DNA of 64,000 nucleotides from Hyphomicrobium denitrificans 1NES1 (GCF_000230975.2 NC_021172.1:2232001-2296000), one strand, 5' to 3'. Positions 1-12,534 are shown, numbered from the stretch's first letter. Numbers and translations are program-made. Notes: generated from the letters alone by a model not told the origin.

Positions 1-2447
1 TTGCCGAAGCCCTTGCTCGAAACCGTCAACACGAACTGCTCGCCTGCCTGCATCGCTGCGAACCGTTCGGCACTGAGCGTCACGGCGTCGGCGCTGACAT
101 CCTCTGCGTCGGCATCGGCGACCGTCTCGACGTCCTCGGTTTCTTCCGAGCGGCGCAGGGCGTTCGCCTGCTTCAGGTAGGCGGCGCGCTCTTCGGCCGA
201 GGCTTCGAAGTGATTGAGGATCGCCATCGAGATGACCTCGTCGCCGTCGCCGAGCCTGATGCCCCGCACGCCGGTCGAGTCGCGGCCCTTGAAGAGACGG
301 ACTTCGTCGCCGATGAGGAAGCGGATGCACTGGCCGTCGGCGCTCGTCAGCAGTACATCCTGATCGGGCTTGGCGATCGCGACCTGCACGATGCTGTCGC
401 CTTCGTCGAGCTTCATCGCGATCTTGCCGTTGCGATGGATATTCTCAAAATCAGCCAGCGCGTTGCGCCGTACGTTGCCCGAGCGCGTCGCGAAGACCAG
501 CTCCAGGTCACCCCAGGTCGAGGAATCCTCCGGCAACGGAAGAATCGACGTGATCGCCTCGCCCTCGGAGAGCGGCAACAGGTTGACGAGCGCCTTGCCG
601 GGAGACTGCGGCGATGCGGGCGGCAAGCGCCAGACCTTCATGCGGTAGCACATGCCGCGCGAAGAGAAGAACAGCACCGGCGTGTGCGTCGACGTCACGA
701 AGAGCTGCGTGACGAAATCCTCGTCCCGCGTCGACATTCCGGAGCGACCCTTGCCGCCGCGCCGCTGCGCCCGATAGGCGGCGAGCGGCACGCGCTTGAT
801 GTAGCCCTTGTGGCTGACGGTGACGACGCAATCCTCGCGCTGGATCAGATCCTCGTCCTCGACCTCGCCTTCGATATCGACGATCTCGGTCTTGCGCGGT
901 GTCGCGAACTCGTCCTTGATCGCCTGAAGCTCGCCCTTGACGATCTCGACGACGCGGGCGCGCGACGCCAGGATCGCAAGGTATTCGCGGATTTCGGTTG
1001 CGATCTTGTTCAATTCATCGGCGATTTCGTCCCGGCCGAGAGCGGTCAGGCGAGCGAGGCGCAATTCCAGAATGGCTTTCGCCTGCTCTTCCGAAAGCCG
1101 GTAGGCCCCTGCTTCCGACACAGTATGGCGCGGATCGGCGATCAGCTCGATCAACGGGATCATGTCCTTCGCCGGCCAATCGCGGATCATCAACTGCTCT
1201 TTGGCTTCGGCAGGCGATGACGAATAGCGGATGAGCTTGATCACCTCGTCGATGTTGGCAACGGCGATTGCCAGACCGACAAGGACGTGAGCCCGGTCGC
1301 GTGCCTTGCTCAACAGATGCTTGATGCGCCGTGTGACGACGTCCTGGCGGAAGCTCGTAAACGCCGAGATGAAGTCCTTCAGCGTCAGGCTTTCCGGGCG
1401 GCCGCCGTTGATCGCCAGCATGTTGGCGCCGAACGTCGTCTGCAGATCGGAATACTTGTAGAGGTTATTCAGAACGACATCGGCGACCGCATCGCGCTTC
1501 AACTCGATGACGATGCGGATGCCTTCGCGGTTCGATTCGTCCCAGAGGTCGGAAATACCTTCGATCTTCTTGTCGCGTACAAGATCTGCGATCTTCTCGA
1601 TCAGCGTACGCTTGTTCACCTGATAGGGAATTTCGGTGACGACGAGCGCTTCACGGTCCTTGCGAATGTTCTCGACCGTCACGCGCGCACGCATGATGAT
1701 CGAGCCGCGCCCCTTGTGATAGGCGGAAAGAATGCCGCCGCGGCCTAGAATGAGACCCGCGGTCGGGAAATCCGGGCCTTGGACGATCTGCGAAAGTTCA
1801 TCGATGCCGATTTCCGGATTGTCGAGATCGGCGATGCACGCATCGATGACCTCACCTAGGTTATGCGGCGGAATGTTCGTCGCCATGCCGACGGCGATGC
1901 CGCCGGCGCCGTTGACGAGCAGGTTCGGGAACTTCGCAGGCAGAACCGACGGCTCCTGAATGGTGCCGTCGTAGTTGTCGCGATAATCGACCGTATCGTT
2001 GTCGAGATCGTCGAGAAGGAAGCTCGCGATCTTGGCGAGGCGCGATTCCGTGTAGCGTTCGGCTGCAGGCGGATCACCGTCGATCGAGCCGAAGTTTCCC
2101 TGCCCGTCGACGAGCGGCACGCGCATCGAGAAGTCCTGCGCGAGGCGGACGAGCGCGTCGTAGATCGCGAGGTTGCCGTGCGGGTGATATTTGCCCATCA
2201 CCTCGCCGACGATGCGCGCCGACTTGACATATTTCTTGTTCCAGTCGAGCCCAAGCTCATTCATCGCGAACAGGATGCGGCGATGCACGGGCTTCAGGCC
2301 GTCGCGTACATCGGGCAGCGCGCGCGAGATGATGACGCTCATCGCGTAGTCGAGATACGACTTCTTCATCTCCTCCGAGATGGAGACGGGGCGTATGTCG
2401 CTCGGCTCGCGGCCAGCCGGTCTTTCGTCGTCGCTATTGTCGGTCAA
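1..2447 (-). CDS. gyrA: DNA gyrase subunit A, 3' end cut by window edge
   Basis: Catalytic subunit of DNA gyrase, which with GyrB introduces negative supercoils. The reading frame gives the GyrA N-terminal signature [20 protein letters not shown], then [10 protein letters not shown] (quinolone-resistance region) and [15 protein letters not shown] with the active-site Tyr. About 815 residues are present; the last C-terminal blades lie outside the window. Start: a TTG at 2447 gives [20 protein letters not shown], the usual length of alphaproteobacterial GyrA. An in-frame ATG at 2522 would add 25 residues that do not look conserved, so TTG is preferred but not certain. Odd: E. coli positions 82-83 are Asn-Leu instead of Asp-Ser (see findings). 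Confidence 0.96.
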   Translation of the reverse strand, partial: MTDNSDDERPAGREPSDIRPVSISEEMKKSYLDYAMSVIISRALPDVRDGLKPVHRRILFAMNELGLDWNKKYVKSARIVGEVMGKYHPHGNLAIYDALVRLAQDFSMRVPLVDGQGNFGSIDGDPPAAERYTESRLAKIASFLLDDLDNDTVDYRDNYDGTIQEPSVLPAKFPNLLVNGAGGIAVGMATNIPPHNLGEVIDACIADLDNPEIGIDELSQIVQGPDFPTAGLILGRGGILSAYHKGRGSIIMRARVTVENIRKDREALVVTEIPYQVNKRTLIEKIADLVRDKKIEGISDLWDESNREGIRIVIELKRDAVADVVLNNLYKYSDLQTTFGANMLAINGGRPESLTLKDFISAFTSFRQDVVTRRIKHLLSKARDRAHVLVGLAIAVANIDEVIKLIRYSSSPAEAKEQLMIRDWPAKDMIPLIELIADPRHTVSEAGAYRLSEEQAKAILELRLARLTALGRDEIADELNKIATEIREYLAILASRARVVEIVKGELQAIKDEFATPRKTEIVDIEGEVEDEDLIQREDCVVTVSHKGYIKRVPLAAYRAQRRGGKGRSGMSTRDEDFVTQLFVTSTHTPVLFFSSRGMCYRMKVWRLPPASPQSPGKALVNLLPLSEGEAITSILPLPEDSSTWGDLELVFATRSGNVRRNALADFENIHRNGKIAMKLDEGDSIVQVAIAKPDQDVLLTSADGQCIRFLIGDEVRLFKGRDSTGVRGIRLGDGDEVISMAILNHFEASAEERAAYLKQANALRRSEETEDVETVADADAEDVSADAVTLSAERFAAMQAGEQFVLTVSSKGFG

Positions 2448-2769
2448 AGTCTCATCTTTCTTGGAGGCAAATCGCGGCTGCAGCGCAGATCGGCGCTGGC
2501 GCGGGAAGATGGCTTGAAGCATAGCGGAAACGCCGCCGAAATACTATCGGCGCGGCGACATGACGCGAATTCCAACAGGAAAATTTATTCTTTTGATTCA
2601 GCGTGTTGCACGGCGCAACGAACCGGCGGGGGTCGCCAGGGTGACTTCATGCGGACATACTCGAAAGCTACTGCCTTGGGCGTGCAGATTCGGGATTTTC
2701 GCGGGTCCCGTTTCTACCGGCGGCGCGGCGCCGCGATCAGCCCGTGCGTCACCTGAGAAGGACCACTAA

Positions 2770-3336
2770 ATGACCCCCAGACTCTTCGCACTCGCTTTCC
2801 TCACGCTTGCCGTCGGCGCGATTCCGGCGCTCGCTGACGATATCTTTCTCACCGAACAGAAGCCGACGGAATATCTTGCGAAGGACCGCCTCATCGGCGT
2901 CAACGTCCACGACGGCGACGGCAAAGTGATCGGCGACATCGAGGATCTCGTTGTCGACAGCGACAACAAAATCGTCGGCGCGATCATCGGTATCGGCGGT
3001 CTCCTTGGCGTCGGAGAAAAGAAGGTTGCCGTCAGCCTGCCGTCGCTCAGCATCGAATCGACGGACAAAGGCGTCGTGATCACGATGCCCGCGGCGACGA
3101 AGGATGCGTTGACCGCGGCTCCCGCCTACAAGCGCGCGAACCCGCCAAAGGGCTGGCTGCAACGCGCTGCCGAGAAGGGCGAAGAGATCCGCGACAAGTC
3201 CGGCCCCGCTTACGAGAAAGCGAAAGCGGCGGCGAAGGACGCCTACGAGTCCGCGAAGGAAAAAGCCGGCCCTGCGCTTGAGAAGGCAAAGCAAGCGGCA
3301 CAGCCGGCCGCGCCTGCCGACGCACCTAAGAACTGA
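2770..3336 (+). CDS. PRC-barrel domain protein, exported
   Basis: 188 residues. The N-terminus (MTPRLFALAFLTLAVGAIPALA) is a signal peptide, followed by a PRC-barrel-like segment at about residues 30-110 (LIGVNVHDGDGKVIGDIEDLVVD is its typical core, split here for length). The C-terminal 70 residues are rich in Lys/Ala/Glu and probably helical. PRC-barrel proteins of this exported type in Rhizobiales have no assigned reaction; a periplasmic structural or stress role is a guess. Start ATG preceded by GAAGGA. A strong intrinsic terminator follows, so it is probably monocistronic. Confidence 0.85.
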   Translation: MTPRLFALAFLTLAVGAIPALADDIFLTEQKPTEYLAKDRLIGVNVHDGDGKVIGDIEDLVVDSDNKIVGAIIGIGGLLGVGEKKVAVSLPSLSIESTDKGVVITMPAATKDALTAAPAYKRANPPKGWLQRAAEKGEEIRDKSGPAYEKAKAAAKDAYESAKEKAGPALEKAKQAAQPAAPADAPKN

Positions 3337-3375
3337 CGCGCAAAGCGGAAATTTCGCTTATCCCGGTTGCATTTA

Positions 3376-3405
3376 CCCCGGCGCGGAACGGCGCCGGGGT
3401 TTTTT
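3376..3405 (+). terminator. Rho-independent terminator after PRC-barrel gene
   Basis: Perfect 9-bp stem CCCCGGCGC / GCGCCGGGG (3376-3384 and 3391-3399) with a 6-nt loop, followed at once by six T. It lies 40 nt after the stop codon of the PRC-barrel gene. Confidence 0.92.
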
Positions 3406-3476
3406 GCGTTCTTTTTCCATAGGCCGTTGCCCACGGAATTCACGAAATTCCTGGATGATGAATAAAGGATATTTCA

Positions 3477-3848
3477 ATGCATATATTGGTCGTAGCCGCG
3501 GCGCTATTGCTGTCGGCGTCGCTTTCCGAAGCAGCTTCCGCGGCGGAGGATGTGTCGGGCGAGCAGCTTTTCAATAACAACTGCCGCACCTGTCACTCGT
3601 GGAAGGAAGGCGATAACCGCCTTGGCCCGAGTCTGCATGGTGTCGTCGGTCGCAAAGCCGGTTCGGTCAATGGATTCAATTATTCGCAATCGATGAAGCA
3701 AGCGAACCTGACGTGGGATGAAGGTACGCTCGACAAGTTCATCACCAATCCGGACGGTGTCGTTCAAAACAACAACATGAAGCCATTCACCGGAGTTGGC
3801 GATCAGGCGACCCGGCAGAAGATCATCGAGTTTCTGAAGTCGAAATAA
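3477..3848 (+). CDS. Class I c-type cytochrome
   Basis: 123-residue periplasmic electron carrier. An N-terminal signal peptide (about 22 residues, ending ASAA) precedes a single haem site C-R-T-C-H at residues 36-40. The distal ligand is likely Met101 in NNNMKPFTG, and GPSLHGVVGRKAG is the usual class I pattern following the haem site. Similar to mitochondrial-type cytochrome c2 of alphaproteobacteria. AAGGA lies 8 nt upstream of the ATG. The partner oxidase or dehydrogenase is not in the window. Confidence 0.93.
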   Translation: MHILVVAAALLLSASLSEAASAAEDVSGEQLFNNNCRTCHSWKEGDNRLGPSLHGVVGRKAGSVNGFNYSQSMKQANLTWDEGTLDKFITNPDGVVQNNNMKPFTGVGDQATRQKIIEFLKSK

Positions 3849-3868
3849 TCAAGTGCGTTACCTGAAAT

Positions 3869-4162
3869 TCACCATGCCCACTCAAAAATAGCATGCATTT
3901 CCTCGCATGCCGGGTGAGCACGAATATCGCTATCGATGAAGCGGCAGACTTCGTCGGCGCGGGAAGGATGCCGCAGAAGCGTCTCGGCCGAAACATTCAT
4001 CCCGCTCTCACGCGCAACTTTCGCGATCTCCACCGCGCGGCAATAGCGCGTCGACACCCACGATCCGCGTACAAGCTGAAAGTTACCGTCACATCGCGCT
4101 GCGTAACCCACGGATGGGATCAAGGCGAGACCAATGACGAGGATCAGGCGCAGGCGGTTCAT
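3869..4162 (-). CDS. Small exported protein, function unknown
   Basis: About 97 residues. The ATG at 4162 (MNRLRLILVIGLALIPSVGYA, signal peptide to residue ~21) has GGAG six nt upstream and is preferred to a TTG at 4174. The mature part has four Cys (about positions 24, 41, 74, 86), suggesting disulfides in the periplasm. It is convergent with the cytochrome c gene. I do not recognise the family. Confidence 0.7.
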   Translation of the reverse strand: MNRLRLILVIGLALIPSVGYAARCDGNFQLVRGSWVSTRYCRAVEIAKVARESGMNVSAETLLRHPSRADEVCRFIDSDIRAHPACEEMHAIFEWAW

Positions 4163-4280
4163 GGCGTTCTCCAACCCTTCGTCTTGACGGCGCGCCGCAG
4201 CCCAATCGATTGGCTATGGGCTTTATGTTTCTCCCGGCATCGTGGCAAGATACGATGACACATTGGTGAAGGGGGAGAAC

Positions 4281-5234
4281 GTGGAAGCCGGGGGATCAAA
4301 AGCAGTCGTTCTGATTGCGCTAGGGTGCAACCTTGGGATTGCGGCGGCGAAGTTCGTCGCGGCGGCGTGGACATATTCCTCGGCCATGCTGTCGGAAGCG
4401 ATCCACTCCCTCGTCGATACGGCCAACCAGGGCCTGCTGCTTTTCGGTCTCGCGCGCGCCAAGCGCCCGGCCGACGATCAGCATCCGTTCGGCTACGGCA
4501 AGGAAATCTACTTCTGGAGTTTCATCGTCGCGATGGTGCTGTTCTCACTCGGCGCCGGGGTCGCGATCTACGAGGGCATTCAGAAGGTGCTCGATCCGCA
4601 TCCTTTGCAGAACGTCGCGGTGCTTTACGCGGTGCTTGGTGTCGCGATGTGCCTCGAAGGCTATTCGATGATAAAGGCTGTCCGCGAATTCAAGGCACGG
4701 CCCGAATCGCGTCACGGATTTATCGAGGCGCTGCGGCGGTCGAAGGACCCGAGCCTCTTTGCGATCGTGCTTGAAGATCTCGCTGCGCTCACAGGATTGA
4801 CAATCGCGCTCGTCGGCACGCTTGTCGCGCATCTCGGGGGGTTCGATAAAGCCGACGGCATCGCATCGATTTTCATCGGGCTCGTTCTGGCAGCCGTTGC
4901 CGCCTTCATGTCGACGGAGGTCAAATCGCTGATCGTCGGCGAGGCGGCATCGCGCGTCGTGCAGGTGGGGCTTCGCGAGATCGTCGCGAGCGAGATTGGC
5001 GCCGGCGGGCCAATCCGCAGAATCAACGACATCCGCACGATGCATCTTGGACCGCACGATGTGCTCGTCACGGCGAGCGTCGATTTCCTGGATGGCGTCA
5101 GCGCCAGGACCGTCGAGGACGTGACGGGTCGGCTGCAGAGCACGATCAAGGCGCGCTTTCCCGAAGTGCGCCACCTCTTTATCGAGGTGCAATCGGAAGA
5201 CACGTTCAAACCCGCCGCGGTGACGCTGCACTAA
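4281..5234 (+). CDS. Cation diffusion facilitator (CDF) transporter
   Basis: Inner-membrane divalent metal/proton antiporter of the CDF family. Visible features: first membrane helix with SSAMLSEAIHSLVDTANQG (metal-site Asp in a SxxxD-like pattern), the HPFGYGKE signature, further hydrophobic segments, and a C-terminal cytoplasmic domain ending in HLFIEVQSE. Metal not predictable; the FieF/ZitB-like subgroup usually exports Zn or Fe. Start: GTG at 4281 follows GGGGGAG and fits the family N-terminus; a GTG at 4242 would add 13 residues. The gene stands alone. Confidence 0.9.
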   Translation: MEAGGSKAVVLIALGCNLGIAAAKFVAAAWTYSSAMLSEAIHSLVDTANQGLLLFGLARAKRPADDQHPFGYGKEIYFWSFIVAMVLFSLGAGVAIYEGIQKVLDPHPLQNVAVLYAVLGVAMCLEGYSMIKAVREFKARPESRHGFIEALRRSKDPSLFAIVLEDLAALTGLTIALVGTLVAHLGGFDKADGIASIFIGLVLAAVAAFMSTEVKSLIVGEAASRVVQVGLREIVASEIGAGGPIRRINDIRTMHLGPHDVLVTASVDFLDGVSARTVEDVTGRLQSTIKARFPEVRHLFIEVQSEDTFKPAAVTLH

Positions 5235-5291
5235 GGCCGGTAATTACCTTCGTCACCCTCGAATGGACGAGCCTGCGAGAGAGCATTCGGG

Positions 5292-5397
5292 GGTCCAGCG
5301 CAAAAAGTGCCGAAGGCTCAATTTTGCGTCTTGGACGAGCCTTGCGCTGGATCCCCGGCCTTCGACGCAGCTTTGCTGCGCTCGGCTGAGGATGACG
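5292..5397 (+). repeat. Dispersed repeat C, copy 1
   Basis: About 106 bp, from GGTCCAGCGCAA to GAGGATGACG. It reappears, inverted, at 17073-17179 with near identity over its length. Internally it carries the inverted pair TCCAGCGCAA...TTGCGCTGGA. A copy of palindromic repeat family A follows immediately, so the two families travel as a composite. Confidence 0.85.
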
Positions 5398-5402
5398 CTA
5401 GC

Positions 5403-5440
5403 GCCTGGCGGCCGGCTCGCAGAACGCGAGTCGCCAAGCG
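5403..5440 (-). repeat. Palindromic repeat A, copy 1
   Basis: Imperfect hairpin, on the minus strand reading CTTGGCGACTCGCG-TTCT-GCGAGCCGGCCGCCAGG. The core GGCGACTC...GAGCCGGCC is shared with six other copies between 5.4 and 17.2 kb. Confidence 0.8.
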
Positions 5441-5444
5441 CAAA

Positions 5445-5966
5445 TCAGAATGGAATTTCGTCGTCGAGGGCTTTGTCGAAGCTGCCCTTGGAGCCGCCGC
5501 CGGTCTTCGCGACGCGCCGCGGTTCGCCCCCGCCCGCACCCTGGCCGAAGCCGCCGTCGGTTCCGTAATCGGGCCCGCTCTCCTGCATGCCGACCGACGA
5601 TCCGCGACCGCCAGCGGCGCCATCGAGCATCGTCAACGTGCCGTTGAAGCCCTGCAGCACGACTTCGGTCGAGTACTTCTCGGCGCCCGACTGGTCCGTC
5701 CATTTGCGCGTCTGCAGCGCGCCTTCGATGTAAAGCTTCGAGCCTTTCTTCACATACTGCTCGACGACCTTGCATAGCGGCTCGCTGAAAATGACGACGC
5801 GATGCCACTCCGTCTTTTCCTTGCGCTCGCCCGTCTGCTTGTCGCGCCACGTCTCGCTCGTCGCCAAGCTCAGGTTGGCAATCGGCCGCCCGTCCTGCGT
5901 GCGGCGAATTTCGGGGTCCTTGCCGACGTTGCCGACCAGAATGACCTTGTTGACCGAACCTGCCAT
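5445..5966 (-). CDS. ssb: Single-stranded DNA-binding protein
   Basis: 173 residues. N-terminal OB fold (about residues 1-112) with [16 protein letters not shown] and the conserved W-R-D-K / TEWHRVVIF pattern, then a Gly-rich linker and the acidic tip DDEIPF that recruits repair and replication partners. It binds ssDNA as a tetramer during replication, recombination and repair. An alphaproteobacterial LexA box lies about 200 bp upstream, so SOS control is likely. In many relatives ssb is divergent from uvrA; here other genes separate them. Confidence 0.97.
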   Translation of the reverse strand: MAGSVNKVILVGNVGKDPEIRRTQDGRPIANLSLATSETWRDKQTGERKEKTEWHRVVIFSEPLCKVVEQYVKKGSKLYIEGALQTRKWTDQSGAEKYSTEVVLQGFNGTLTMLDGAAGGRGSSVGMQESGPDYGTDGGFGQGAGGGEPRRVAKTGGGSKGSFDKALDDEIPF

Positions 5967-6159
5967 GCGCAGATCTCCTTGAAACTTGGTTGAACTTCGG
6001 ACACCCGTGCGCCCGCGCGGCCATCGTCTAAAAGAACGCGCTGCCGAAGCTTTGGTTGTATCGACGGCGCTGCCGCAGAATCTCCAAGCGACATTAGAGG
6101 CTAGACGCTGGAGCTGCCGCAGATCATTTGCTGTTGTCCACGTCTTTGCTCGCCGCCAT

Positions 6160-6174
6160 GTTCTCTTAATGTTC
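6160..6174. promoter_or_regulatory. Alphaproteobacterial LexA (SOS) box
   Basis: GTTCTCTTAATGTTC matches the direct-repeat operator GTTC-N7-GTTC used by LexA in alphaproteobacteria. It sits in the 365-bp gap between ssb (minus) and the YkgJ-family gene (plus), about 194 bp from the ssb start. The rest of this gap shows nothing else I can name. Confidence 0.75.
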
Positions 6175-6331
6175 TAACATAGAGAGGCGGCAGCAACAGC
6201 GCAAGGGAATTCCATGCCGATCCCCTTTCCACGCGGCGGGCGCCGCTTGACTGGCGAAGGCTATCGGCTAAGGCGATTGTCTCGATTCATATGCGCGCCT
6301 GCCGCGCCGCACCGGAGCATCAAAGCCGCAG

Positions 6332-6700
6332 ATGGCTCACTATAATTGTTTGAAATGCCCGGGGTACTGTTGTTCGTATCCGGTCATCGCGCTCAACAAG
6401 CGCGACCTCGAACGCCTCGCCAAATATTTCAAGCTGACGTTCAACACGGCGAAGAAGCGCTTCACGCGCGAAGGCCACGGCCACAAATATCTGATGCGCC
6501 GCAAGGGCGACAAACATTATGGGCGCATCTGCCAGTTCTTCGATACGAAGGAGCGGCGCTGCACGATCTACAAGGCGCGCCCGCACGCCTGCCGCGAATA
6601 TCCCGGCCACGGGCGCTGCGGCTACTATGATTTTCTGATGCACGAGCGCCGCTGCCAGAACGACGATACATTCGTCGCCATCACCAATCACAAGGACTGA
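6332..6700 (+). CDS. YkgJ-family cysteine cluster protein
   Basis: 122 residues. CLKCPGYCC near the N-terminus, then C-Q-F-F-D, RRCTIYKARPHACREYPG and RRCQ supply eight or more Cys in the pattern of the YkgJ / zinc- or iron-chelating domain family. Cytoplasmic; the biochemical role is unsettled (metal binding inferred). It lies between the SOS box and a repeat copy, so its promoter region may overlap the ssb control region. Confidence 0.88.
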   Translation: MAHYNCLKCPGYCCSYPVIALNKRDLERLAKYFKLTFNTAKKRFTREGHGHKYLMRRKGDKHYGRICQFFDTKERRCTIYKARPHACREYPGHGRCGYYDFLMHERRCQNDDTFVAITNHKD

Positions 6701-6730
6701 GGGTGGCTTCCGCCCACTCGACGACAGCCG

Positions 6731-6770
6731 TGCCTGGCGGCCGACTCGCGGAACGCGAGTCGCCAAGCAC
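6731..6770 (-). repeat. Palindromic repeat A, copy 2
   Basis: Minus-strand reading TTGGCGACTCGCG-TTCC-GCGAGTCGGCCGCCAGG, preceded (minus strand) by a T tract at 6774-6779, like the other copies. A second, longer hairpin at 6786-6814 (CCCCGC/CGCATCC...GGATGCG/GCGGGG) abuts it and would end with a T run on the minus strand. Confidence 0.78.
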
Positions 6771-6819
6771 AATTAAAAAAGCGAAACCCCGCCGCATCCT
6801 CGGATGCGCGCGGGGCCCA

Positions 6820-7363
6820 CTAACCTTCGATGGCTTGCCCAGACTAAAACCGGGCTTTTGATGCGAGGCTCTGGTTCACCTTCACGGCAACCGCCCTCGT
6901 AAGATAGATCCAAATTGTAAAACCGACAGCTGTCATGGGCGCGGCCAAATTCTCGAGAGCGCCCGTCAAGCTGCTGACCTCGTGAACGTGAATCCTCGAG
7001 GTCCCGTCACATAGTCCGGTGGAGTCATCTCCTTCCTCGATTGTTTCGCCCTGTCACGCCTGCCGCCTTTTCCATCAGGCCCATGGACCCTTACACGCCG
7101 CATGCGCCTGACAGCTCGCCTCATCTATCACTGCTCATCGACCCCATCGGTCGAGACGCCTGTGTGATCGACAGCAACAGCAGCACCGTCACAAATTAAA
7201 TCTGTGCCTCAAATGCAGTGTCGTCAAGACGTCATCTACGCGAGCGCGATCAAAAATATCGCACGGATTTACATTGGCTCTATGCGATATCCTCTGTCGT
7301 GCCGCGTTTTTTTTGCGCTATCGAACGGCAGTCAGCGAAACGATAAAAAAGGTAACATTCGTC
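6820..7363. other. Gap without a recognisable gene
   Basis: About 540 bp before the GFA gene. The minus strand holds an open frame from about 7058 to a stop at 6844 with a hydrophobic, protein-like end (FTIWIYLTRAVAVK), but no proper start is in frame; an ATG with GGAAGGAG at about 7030 reads another frame. This may be a decayed small membrane-protein gene. The rest is AT-richer and unremarkable. Confidence 0.3.
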
Positions 7364-7756
7364 ATGTCTCCTCACACGACCGGAAGCTGTCTCTGCAAAG
7401 GCGTGGTTTTCGAAGTCGACGGAAAACTCAGTCCAGTCCTTGCATGTCATTGCTCGCAATGTGCGAAAACCAGCGGGAATTTTGCTGCTATGACCAGCTG
7501 CGCGAACGATAATCTCAAAATTCTTTCCGACGAGACATTACGCTGGTTTCAATCGTCGGAAACGGTCGAACGAGGTTTTTGCAATCGCTGCGGCGGCAAT
7601 CTGTTTTGGAAGCAAACAGGCAGCAGCGACATTTACATTACTGCAGGCACGCTCGACAAACCTACCGGCCTCAAGATTGCCGAGCACATCTTCGTCGCCT
7701 CGAAATCGGATTTTTACGATCTCACCGACGGACTGCCGCAGAAAGACGAATGGTGA
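7364..7756 (+). CDS. GFA-family (Mss4-like) zinc protein
   Basis: 130 residues from the ATG at 7364 (MSPHTTGSCLCKGVVFEVDG); upstream in-frame codons are not family-like. Zinc ligands are visible in GSCLCKG, ACHCSQCAKTSG and CNRCGGNLFW, the pattern of the glutathione-dependent formaldehyde-activating / CENP-V/GFA fold. Most members do not have proven Gfa activity, so a formaldehyde role is only suggestive, though it would suit a methylotroph. Convergent with the next gene. Confidence 0.87.
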   Translation: MSPHTTGSCLCKGVVFEVDGKLSPVLACHCSQCAKTSGNFAAMTSCANDNLKILSDETLRWFQSSETVERGFCNRCGGNLFWKQTGSSDIYITAGTLDKPTGLKIAEHIFVASKSDFYDLTDGLPQKDEW

Positions 7757-7785
7757 CGGGATTTACTCCCGTCACGCGAGATCGC

Positions 7786-8406
7786 TCATTTGATCGGACA
7801 TGCCTTGTCGCACGGTACCGTTTCGCTCTTCTCGACGGAACCGCGGAAAATCGACACCGTCTCGCGTACGCATTGGCCGCCCGATTGCACGACACGAATG
7901 ACGTTGTCGCCCAGTTTAGCCTGGCAAAGAACGGACATGTCTTGCGCCACGTCAAATGCTTGGCCAGCGTTTGCTGCATCCTCTGACGCGAGTGCGCGCG
8001 GCACGACAAGATCGAGCAGGCTTGCCGTGTGCGCCGACATCGGCTTCGGTAGGCGGTCGAAGGCAATCCACTCGTAGTTCACCTGGCCATTCGGTCCGTT
8101 GATGCGGATCGAGATATCGCCGGTCTTCTGGCAACTGCCGACTTCGACGCGCGCGTTGCCTTGCGCGACGAGCGCGCGATAGTCGATCTTGCAGCCGAAA
8201 TTTTTTTCGAGCAGCGCCGCCTGCGCAAGGCGATGATCGACCTGATTGAACGGCACGTCATTCTTCCAAGAGAAGTAGAGATTGCGCGCGGTCGGGATTG
8301 CGGCCGCGACCGACACGGCGAGCACGAGCAGCTTGATGAGCGTCAGCGTGCGGTTCACCGGGTGCGCGGGGTGCGAAATATTCAGCAGAGACGGAGCGTC
8401 GCTCAT
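7786..8406 (-). CDS. Membrane-anchored exported protein, unknown
   Basis: 206 residues from the ATG at 8406, which has GAGGG eight nt upstream. The longer open frame to 9216 runs through repeats and is not coding. One hydrophobic segment at about residues 19-39 (LIKLLVLAVSVAAAIPTARN) anchors it; the rest is periplasmic and contains several Cys (FGCKID, GSCQKTG, LCQAK, QCVRE, PCDKACP). I do not recognise the family. Confidence 0.72.
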   Translation of the reverse strand: MSDAPSLLNISHPAHPVNRTLTLIKLLVLAVSVAAAIPTARNLYFSWKNDVPFNQVDHRLAQAALLEKNFGCKIDYRALVAQGNARVEVGSCQKTGDISIRINGPNGQVNYEWIAFDRLPKPMSAHTASLLDLVVPRALASEDAANAGQAFDVAQDMSVLCQAKLGDNVIRVVQSGGQCVRETVSIFRGSVEKSETVPCDKACPIK

Positions 8407-8569
8407 TGCCAGTGCCCTCATTGATAAACATGCCCGCAAAATTGTCCGAGACCCATAGTCTGGCGTCAAGGCTGAATGGCGTCGATTTGCTGACAGGCGT
8501 GTGAACGCGGAGACTACGGAACAGCGTTCTGCGATGCCAAGTTCCAGCTGAGCTGCAGGGTGTTTCACC

Positions 8570-9180
8570 CGCCTTCTCATACCCCCACCCCTAACCCCTC
8601 CCCGCAAGGGGGAGGGGGAGGGGAATAGAGCGGCATACGCTCGGTGGGACCTCATCCCTCCCCGCAAAGCGGAATGAGTGAGACATTTCCCGCGTAAACA
8701 GCATTGCATTGCTGTTTTGCCTTCCACTTCTCCACTCCTGCAAGAGGGAGGGGAATCTAGGCTTTCCCCGTCCTCGCGCATGGCTGAAATCCCACTTCCC
8801 CGGCAGGAAAGGAAAGCAGGGGGACCTCTCTGCGAGGCAAGCGAAGAAGATCTTCCACTTCTCTTCCTCCCCTCGACGGGGAGGGGTCGGGGGTGGGGTG
8901 AAGGGCTTGGCGGATGCCTGGAGACATGCTGCGACCGGCGCGCTCCGGCTGGGGCCCGTCTCGCCGCCGATATCGCTCCCGAAGCATTACCCGCCCCTAA
9001 ACCCCTCTCCGCAAGGGGGAGGTGATTGTAGAGCCGCGTATTCAAGTCCGTCTCCGCCCCCAAACGGGAAGGGGAATTAGAGAGTGGATGTTTGATGCAA
9101 CCTCCCCCTCCCCTCGACGGGGAGGGGTCGGAGGTGGCGTGATAGGCATGGCGAGTTTGGGAGGCATCCTGCAAACTCCG
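8570..9180. repeat. Cluster of GC-rich palindromic repeats (family B)
   Basis: At least five units of the type CCCTCCCCGCAAGGGGGAGGGG or its CTCGACGGGGAGGGG variant (near 8584-8622, 8736-8755, 8865-8900, 9005-9025, 9103-9135), in both orientations, with arms resembling GGGGTGGGG / CCCCACCCC. Short open frames here are products of the repeats and not genes. The same unit occurs inside uvrA and at 16887-16945 and 17017-17055. Confidence 0.8.
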
Positions 9181-9287
9181 CTGGCCTGCGGCGCAAACCC
9201 TTGAAAAGCCGGGCATCCCACATCATTTTCGGCGCTCGCGTGGGGTCGCATTGCCCCAGCCCATGCCCTTCGGGTAGACCGTTGCCC

Positions 9288-12359
<3,072 letters not shown>

Positions 12360-12407
12360 CGCGCCGAGCGGCCAGATTTTTGATTGCGCCGGGCGAGCTT
12401 TTTGATT

Positions 12408-12449
12408 GCACACGGCGACTCCCCTGCGGGGAGCCGGCCGCCGTGTGCG
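12408..12449 (+). repeat. Palindromic repeat A, copy 3
   Basis: CACACGGCGACTC-CCCTGCGGG-GAGCCGGCCGCCGTGTG, preceded by CTTTTTGATTG. The outer arms CACACGGCG/CGCCGTGTG pair. It lies 48 bp after uvrA and six bp before the target duplication of the insertion element. Confidence 0.85.
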
Positions 12450-12534
12450 AACAAAAACTAAACGGAATGTCCTAGTTTAAGGTAGCCATACTAAATGGCG
12501 GGTGCGCCGCATGACCACCCGCCACCGTTATCAA

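Noticed and set aside
1..2756. Plus-strand open frames across gyrA (for example 210-1220 and 1863-2756)
   Set aside because: Shadows of the gyrA codon pattern on the opposite strand.
8570..9180. CRISPR-like array
   Set aside because: Units are palindromic, in mixed orientation and irregularly spaced, without constant-length spacers or cas genes.
8407..9216. N-terminal extension of the 7786-8406 gene
   Set aside because: The added 270 codons run through family B repeats, and a good ribosome site supports the internal ATG at 8406.
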